Source: UBA8886 sp002731655 (lineage in GTDB: Archaea; Thermoplasmatota; Poseidoniia; MGIII; CG-Epi1). Taken from it: a stretch of 8,318 bases of DNA. Below are positions 5,277-8,318 of this stretch, one piece after another (within the stretch, counting starts at the first letter, position 1; every line of letters starts with the position of its first letter). The notes below the pieces were generated by a model. The model saw only the letters and a program-made list of their open reading frames with translations, did no database searches and was not told where the DNA came from. The DNA lies in NCBI GenBank assembly GCA_030754655.1, contig JASLZX010000027.1:1-8318 (forward strand), in the 5' to 3' direction. The position numbers and the translations under genes were made by a program.

Positions 5277-5277
5277 C

Positions 5278-6201
5278 TTGGACGCCGCGGCGCTGGTGGC
5301 GATGCTCGATATCCAGCCGCAGCGCGCCGCAGCGCGATTGCTGAGCTGGATTGAGGACGAGGACCCGCGCGCGGTCGCGGCGCTGCAGGCGACCTGGTCG
5401 CGCACCGGCAACGGCTACGTCATCGGCGTTACCGGGCCGCCCGGCGCCGGCAAGTCGACGCTGGTTGATTGCCTAGCGGTGCACGCCGCTGCGCAAGGCC
5501 ATACGGTGGGTGTGCTGGCGGTCGACCCGACGTCGCCTTTCTCGGGCGGTGCAGTGCTGGGCGACCGGCTGCGCATGAACGGCGCGCAGCAGCAGGGTGT
5601 TTTCATCCGCTCGGTCGCGACGCGCGGCCATCTGGGGGGGCTGACTGCGACGACGCGCTATCTCGTCAACGCGCTCGAGCTATTGGGCTGCGACCTTGTT
5701 TTCGTCGAGACGGTCGGCGCCGGGCAGGGCGACGTTGAGGTGGTGCAGCTGGCCGACACGACCGTCGTGGTCGAAGTGCCGGGGCTTGGCGATGAAGTGC
5801 AGGCGCAGAAAGCTGGTATCCTGGAAATCGGCGACCTGCTGCTGGTCAACAAGTCCGACCGCCCCGGCGCCGACCGGCTGGCGCAGGAATTGCTCTCGGC
5901 GGTCGAGCTGGGCGAGCCGCGCGGCTGGCAGCCGCCGGTTCTGCAGGTGACGGCCATTGAGGGGACCGGCATCGATGCGGCGTGGGACGCTATCGCCGAC
6001 CACCGAGCGCATATGGAGGCGGGGCCGCTGGCGGACGACCGGCTGGCGCGGCAGATGCACGAGCTGGAGCAGCAACTCCAGCAACAACTCTTCCGCGACC
6101 GCATGGTGACCATCGGCGACAAGGCCCTACGGAGCGCCGCGGAGCGGGTGCTCGCCCGCCGCAGTGATCCCTTCAGCGCCATCAATCGGCTGGCCAACTG
6201 A
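5278..6201 (+). CDS. meaB: MeaB/ArgK-family GTPase, methylmalonyl-CoA mutase chaperone
   Basis: This G3E-class P-loop GTPase gates cobalamin loading into, and protects, methylmalonyl-CoA mutase; the human counterpart is MMAA. From a TTG start it has 307 residues, near the usual length. Visible motifs: Walker A GPPGAGKST (53-61), the switch/base II region with DPTSPFSGGAVLGDR (about 83-97) and the family's RSVATRGHLGG block, Walker B DLVFVETVGAGQGD (139-152), and the guanine-specificity NKSD (191-194). A C-terminal helical dimerisation arm rich in Gln (EQQLQQQLF) ends in the typical DPFSAINRL. The frame is open further upstream inside the B12-subunit gene, but the homology begins only after 5278 and GGAG sits six bases before the TTG. 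The gene starts one base after the upstream TGA, so the two are coupled. The role in mutase function follows from family and position. Confidence 0.95.
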   Translation: MDAAALVAMLDIQPQRAAARLLSWIEDEDPRAVAALQATWSRTGNGYVIGVTGPPGAGKSTLVDCLAVHAAAQGHTVGVLAVDPTSPFSGGAVLGDRLRMNGAQQQGVFIRSVATRGHLGGLTATTRYLVNALELLGCDLVFVETVGAGQGDVEVVQLADTTVVVEVPGLGDEVQAQKAGILEIGDLLLVNKSDRPGADRLAQELLSAVELGEPRGWQPPVLQVTAIEGTGIDAAWDAIADHRAHMEAGPLADDRLARQMHELEQQLQQQLFRDRMVTIGDKALRSAAERVLARRSDPFSAINRLAN

Positions 6202-6215
6202 TTAATCCCCCCGGC

Positions 6216-6220
6216 AGGTG
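6216..6220 (+). promoter_or_regulatory. Ribosome-binding site for the 126-residue hypothetical protein
   Basis: AGGTG, matching the archaeal anti-Shine-Dalgarno GGTG core, lies seven bases before ATG 6228. It is the main local evidence that the downstream frame is translated. Confidence 0.45.
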
Positions 6221-6227
6221 CAACCGC

Positions 6228-6608
6228 ATGGAGCCGCCCGTCCGCGACGTCCGCCGCTTTGCCGCGGAATCGCACTTCGACCCGGACGCTCCGCCCACCG
6301 TGCTGGACGGCGAGCCGCCGACCAGCTTCGCCGCTTGCGTCGCCGGCCAGTTCCCGACGTCGCTGCTCGAGTCGGTCGAGATGCCGGTCGGCGATTCACA
6401 GCAGCAGCTACCGGCGCTCCAGGCGCAGCACCAGAAGTTGCTCGCGGGGCGACCGCAGCCGTCGCTGCTCGAGGGCGCCAGCCTGGTCGCGCCACCGCCG
6501 ACCCCGGGGGAGTTCGCGACACCGGTTGCGGGCGACACAGGACTGCGCCCGCCAGCGATGCAGGCCGAGCCAGCTCGCGACCCCGCAAGGCGACGCGACG
6601 GCGACTGA
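6228..6608 (+). CDS. Hypothetical Pro/Gln-rich protein (126 aa)
   Basis: I do not recognise this protein. It is rich in Pro, Ala, Gln and Glu (MEPPVRDVRRF, a GDSQQQLPALQAQHQ stretch, VAPPPTPGEF) with no membrane segment or known motif, and ends in a charged RDPARRRDGD. It is probably mostly disordered. Support for being a gene: an AGGTG ribosome-binding motif at correct spacing, a start 26 bp after the meaB stop on the same strand, and a GC-rich third position like the neighbours. Against: competing open frames overlap it on both strands in this GC-rich stretch and there is no family match I can name. Its stop (6606-6608) is three bases before tRNA-Arg, so a protein message and a tRNA may share one transcript. 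A role linked to B12-dependent metabolism would be guesswork. Confidence 0.5.
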   Translation: MEPPVRDVRRFAAESHFDPDAPPTVLDGEPPTSFAACVAGQFPTSLLESVEMPVGDSQQQLPALQAQHQKLLAGRPQPSLLEGASLVAPPPTPGEFATPVAGDTGLRPPAMQAEPARDPARRRDGD

Positions 6609-6611
6609 ACA

Positions 6612-6688
6612 GGGCACGTGGCCTAGCCAGGAATGGCGGCTGCCTCCTAAGCAGCAGGACCGGGGTTCGAATCCCCGCGTGCCCGCCA
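6612..6688 (+). tRNA. tRNA-Arg (anticodon CCT)
   Basis: The cloverleaf is complete. The acceptor stem is GGGCACG/CGTGCCC. The D arm has three pairs, GCC/GGC, with loop bases including G18, G19 and A20. The anticodon stem is GCTGC/GCAGC around loop CTCCTAA, so the anticodon is CCT (6646-6648), decoding AGG. The T arm is CGGGG/CCCCG with loop TTCGAAT. The discriminator is G (6685) and CCA is encoded (6686-6688). A20 is a known arginine identity base. No AT-rich TATA-like box is visible 25-30 nt upstream, where the sequence is the GC-rich end of the preceding protein gene. The tRNA is therefore probably cut from a longer transcript or driven by a cryptic promoter. Confidence 0.96.
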
Positions 6689-6701
6689 TCATGCTCATTT
6701 C

Positions 6702-6720
6702 CCTGTTTTTCAACAGGTTT
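6702..6720 (+). terminator. Possible terminator hairpin after tRNA-Arg
   Basis: CCTGTT (6702-6707) pairs perfectly with AACAGG (6712-6717) over a four-base loop, and the loop side contains a five-T run. TTT follows. It lies 14 bp after the tRNA CCA and probably ends the meaB-to-tRNA transcript, either through the T-run or the hairpin. Confidence 0.4.
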
Positions 6721-6816
6721 GGGGTGCAAATTGCTTAATCAGTGAGGAGTTCTACGCGTTCGATAGTTTCCCGGTTTTCGGGCTTTCTAATGCTCACCGA
6801 CGATAAACAGAACATC

Positions 6817-6824
6817 TTTATATA
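6817..6824 (+). promoter_or_regulatory. Strong TATA box of the surface-protein gene
   Basis: TTTATATA is a near-ideal archaeal TATA box, preceded by a purine-containing CAGAAC stretch that could serve as the BRE. Transcription should start near 6847, leaving a leader of about 27 nt with GGTGA before the ATG. Unlike other operon heads here, this gene is predicted to have a leader and a ribosome-binding site, in keeping with high expression. Confidence 0.65.
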
Positions 6825-6864
6825 GTACATTTTGCATCGTCACACGTCCGCACTGGACAGTAAC

Positions 6865-6869
6865 GGTGA
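6865..6869 (+). promoter_or_regulatory. Ribosome-binding site of the surface-protein gene
   Basis: GGTGA lies four bases before ATG 6874, slightly close but a direct match to the archaeal anti-Shine-Dalgarno core. It supports this start over an internal ATG at 7036, which would produce a shorter protein starting right at the membrane segment. Confidence 0.5.
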
Positions 6870-6873
6870 GACT

Positions 6874-8318
6874 ATGGTATCAAAAAAGAGCAGGTCAGTC
6901 GAGTCCGAAGGACTCACTGACGGCAACGGTCTGACGAACGGCAACGGCCTTACGAACGGCAACGGACTCACCAACGGTGCCGGCATCGGCGGCTTCGCGC
7001 GCGTTCCGCTCGCCCCCGTCGCTTCACGGAACGCTATGGCGGCGACCGCCGCGGCGGTTATTCTGCTGCTGGCTGGAGTTTCATTCCTGGTGCTCTGGGA
7101 GGCTGACGACGCCAGCCGGGTCAGTATCGACGGCAGTTTGGCTGACTGGGACGGGGTGGATGTTACTGTTGATTCGTTCAGCGACACCAGCAATTCCAAC
7201 ATCAACCTGATTGGACTTTCAGTCCAGGCTGACGCAGTCTACATGTCGTTCCTGACGACGACTGCCGAACCGATATTCACGACGCAGAGCGGGCATACAC
7301 TGCGCATCCTCATCGACAGCGATAATGATGCGACGACCGGCTACGCACTGCCGGGCATGGGTGCAGACCACGTCATCGAGATTTACGGGCAGGCGCAGAC
7401 CGTCTGGTCCTCGGTGCTCTACACCTTCGACGACAGCCGTGACAGCCACGACTGGAATGGCTTCGCTATGCTGACCAGCCTTAATGCACGCGCTTCCGGC
7501 ACATCGGTTGAGACGCAAGCACCGCTCTTCGATCTTGGCATGAACGATGGCGACGACGCACGTATCCTGTGGCAGACCAGCGACAGTGCTGGCAACGTAG
7601 ACTTGGCAGATTCGATAATCTCGCTTAACGCCGGACCACTCTCCGTAGCTGACGCCGCTTCTGCGGCCCAGCAGGCGGCCAACTCGCAGCAGGATGGCCC
7701 CGGCCTCGCAATCGACGGTGACTTCAACGACTGGAACGCCATTGCAAAGCTGCTTGACGAAGATATTACCTCCAGCACGGAGAACCCCAATGTAGACCTT
7801 ACTGAGTACGCGACAGCCCGGCAGGCTGGTGAGACCTACTTCTACATCAGTGTCGAGGGCGACGTCCTCAGCGGCGTCGCAATCCCGCAGTCCGAGGCCC
7901 GCTCGCGCCCCAGCGGCGATGGCGGCAGCGATGACGGTGTCCCGTCACAGGGCAGCGGCAACCAGCAGAGCGTCCCGCTCCCGGTCGACAGCAGTGTTGA
8001 CACGGTGCGCGTCTTCATCGACACGGACGGCAACACGCAGACTGGCTACCGCCAGTTCGGCATTCCTGTTGGCGCAGACTCGATGGTTGAGGTAACCGGC
8101 CAGTTCGGCATCATCACCAAGCGCGTTATTCGTGAGTACACTGGCACCGGCGGCGACGACTGGAGCTGGAGCAGCGGCACGCTCATCGATGCTGCAGCGG
8201 CCGGCGGCGAGATGGAGCTCTCGACTCCGACGCCCCTAACCTTCAGTTTCTACATCCACATCACGGCCTGGAACGATGCTGATGAAGATTCATCCATGGT
8301 TGAGGTAGTCGAGTTTGA
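6874..8318 (+). CDS. Membrane-anchored surface protein with tandem IDG...DW (CBM9/DOMON-like) domains, 3' end missing
   Basis: The frame is open from ATG 6874 to the window edge, giving 481 residues without a stop. Residues 1-53 are hydrophilic and include four copies of a GLTNGN-type hexapeptide (13-36). Residues 54-75 form one hydrophobic helix, a signal anchor that places the rest outside the cell. Two related extracellular domains follow. Domain 1 (about 83-262) begins VSIDGSLADWDG and has IDSDNDATTGY (147-157), then GADHVIEIYGQ. Domain 2 (about 278 to the edge) begins LAIDGDFNDWN and has IDTDGNTQTGY (382-392), then GADSMVEVTGQ. Domain 2 contains a Ser/Gly/Asp/Gln-rich insert (about 345-376). 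The IDG-x-x-x-DW start recalls CBM9/DOMON-like beta-sandwich domains, and the D-x-D-x-D/N loops may bind calcium. A binding or cell-envelope role is inferred. The gene is less GC-rich than most neighbours and has a strong promoter, so it may be abundant. Confidence 0.85.
   Translation, partial: MVSKKSRSVESEGLTDGNGLTNGNGLTNGNGLTNGAGIGGFARVPLAPVASRNAMAATAAAVILLLAGVSFLVLWEADDASRVSIDGSLADWDGVDVTVDSFSDTSNSNINLIGLSVQADAVYMSFLTTTAEPIFTTQSGHTLRILIDSDNDATTGYALPGMGADHVIEIYGQAQTVWSSVLYTFDDSRDSHDWNGFAMLTSLNARASGTSVETQAPLFDLGMNDGDDARILWQTSDSAGNVDLADSIISLNAGPLSVADAASAAQQAANSQQDGPGLAIDGDFNDWNAIAKLLDEDITSSTENPNVDLTEYATARQAGETYFYISVEGDVLSGVAIPQSEARSRPSGDGGSDDGVPSQGSGNQQSVPLPVDSSVDTVRVFIDTDGNTQTGYRQFGIPVGADSMVEVTGQFGIITKRVIREYTGTGGDDWSWSSGTLIDAAAAGGEMELSTPTPLTFSFYIHITAWNDADEDSSMVEVVEF
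6910..6981 (+). repeat. Four tandem 18-bp repeats encoding GLT(N/D)GN
   Basis: Four in-frame 18-bp units (6910-6927, 6928-6945, 6946-6963, 6964-6981) encode GLTDGN, GLTNGN, GLTNGN and GLTNGA. The units differ mostly at third codon positions (GGA/GGT/GGC, CTC/CTG/CTT, ACT/ACG/ACC), so the peptide is kept while the DNA has drifted. This is direct evidence that the segment upstream of the membrane helix is translated. Confidence 0.9.

Larger units (their letters stand above)
6689..6873. other. AT-rich intergenic region between tRNA-Arg and the surface-protein gene
   Basis: No gene is visible in these 185 bp. They are clearly more AT-rich than the rest of the window and hold a small hairpin (6702-6717), a second weak hairpin CCCG/CGGG (6770-6782) followed by CTTT, and the strong promoter of the next gene. 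A change of composition begins here and continues into the surface-protein gene. Confidence 0.6.

Noticed and set aside
5149..5277. Upstream extension of the meaB frame inside the B12-subunit gene
   Set aside because: The extension overlaps a well-conserved coding sequence, has no MeaB-like content, and TTG 5278 has GGAG at good spacing.
5317..5336. 10-bp tandem direct repeat at the start of meaB
   Set aside because: It is two copies only, in GC-rich Ala/Arg codons, and has no sign of function.
4440..5411. Long minus-strand frame opposite the membrane-protein, B12-subunit and meaB genes
   Set aside because: It shows no recognisable domain and lies opposite well-supported conserved genes.
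6218..6745. Long plus-strand frames spanning the 126-residue gene and tRNA-Arg
   Set aside because: They read through a complete tRNA gene and have no domain or ribosome-binding support; they reflect high GC with few stops.
1..8318. CRISPR array, insertion sequence or rRNA gene
   Set aside because: No regularly spaced direct repeats, transposase motifs or rRNA-like segments were seen on either strand.

Overview
The window looks like the chromosome of a GC-rich archaeon. Three things support this: an archaeal-type cytidylate kinase coupled to the H/ACA pseudouridine synthase Cbf5, a stand-alone cobalamin-binding methylmalonyl-CoA mutase subunit followed by MeaB, and TATA-like boxes about 25-27 nt upstream of several start codons, as in leaderless archaeal transcription. 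A euryarchaeal, perhaps Thermoplasmatota-like, source is a guess from this style. Both ends of the window cut through genes.

Layout. (1) 1-575, minus: the N-terminal 191 residues of a tyrosine recombinase (integrase), cut by the left edge and visibly less GC-rich than its neighbours. (2) 637-2144, minus: cmk and cbf5 in a 1-nt-overlap operon. (3) 2244-3293, plus: guaC, a GMP reductase very like the bacterial/animal type, divergent from cmk. (4) 3290-3874, minus: two abutting zinc-binding proteins, a 50-residue four-cysteine protein and a two-repeat TFIIB-type zinc-ribbon protein; the latter overlaps the guaC tail convergently. (5) 4000-4075, plus: tRNA-Phe(GAA) with encoded CCA, its own TATA-like box and a T-run terminator. 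(6) 4125-4856, plus: a three-helix membrane protein with a long charged tail. (7) 4875-6201, plus: the mutase B12 subunit and MeaB. (8) 6228-6688, plus: a Pro/Gln-rich hypothetical protein and, 3 nt beyond it, tRNA-Arg(CCT). (9) 6874 to the right edge, plus: a membrane-anchored surface protein with two tandem IDG...DW domains, behind the strongest TATA box in the window.

How the genes fit together. cmk and cbf5 are housekeeping genes for pyrimidine nucleotide supply and for rRNA/tRNA pseudouridylation. guaC returns GMP to IMP. The B12 subunit and MeaB are part of the methylmalonyl-CoA to succinyl-CoA route; the catalytic mutase subunit is not in the window. The integrase and the surface protein are the accessory parts, with lower GC and more AT-rich flanks. 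I found no CRISPR array, insertion sequence or obvious defence system. The least ordinary items are the truncated integrase directly beside cbf5, the surface protein with a translated hexapeptide repeat and duplicated domains, the tRNA gene placed directly behind a protein operon, and a 13-bp perfect inverted repeat inside the membrane-protein gene.
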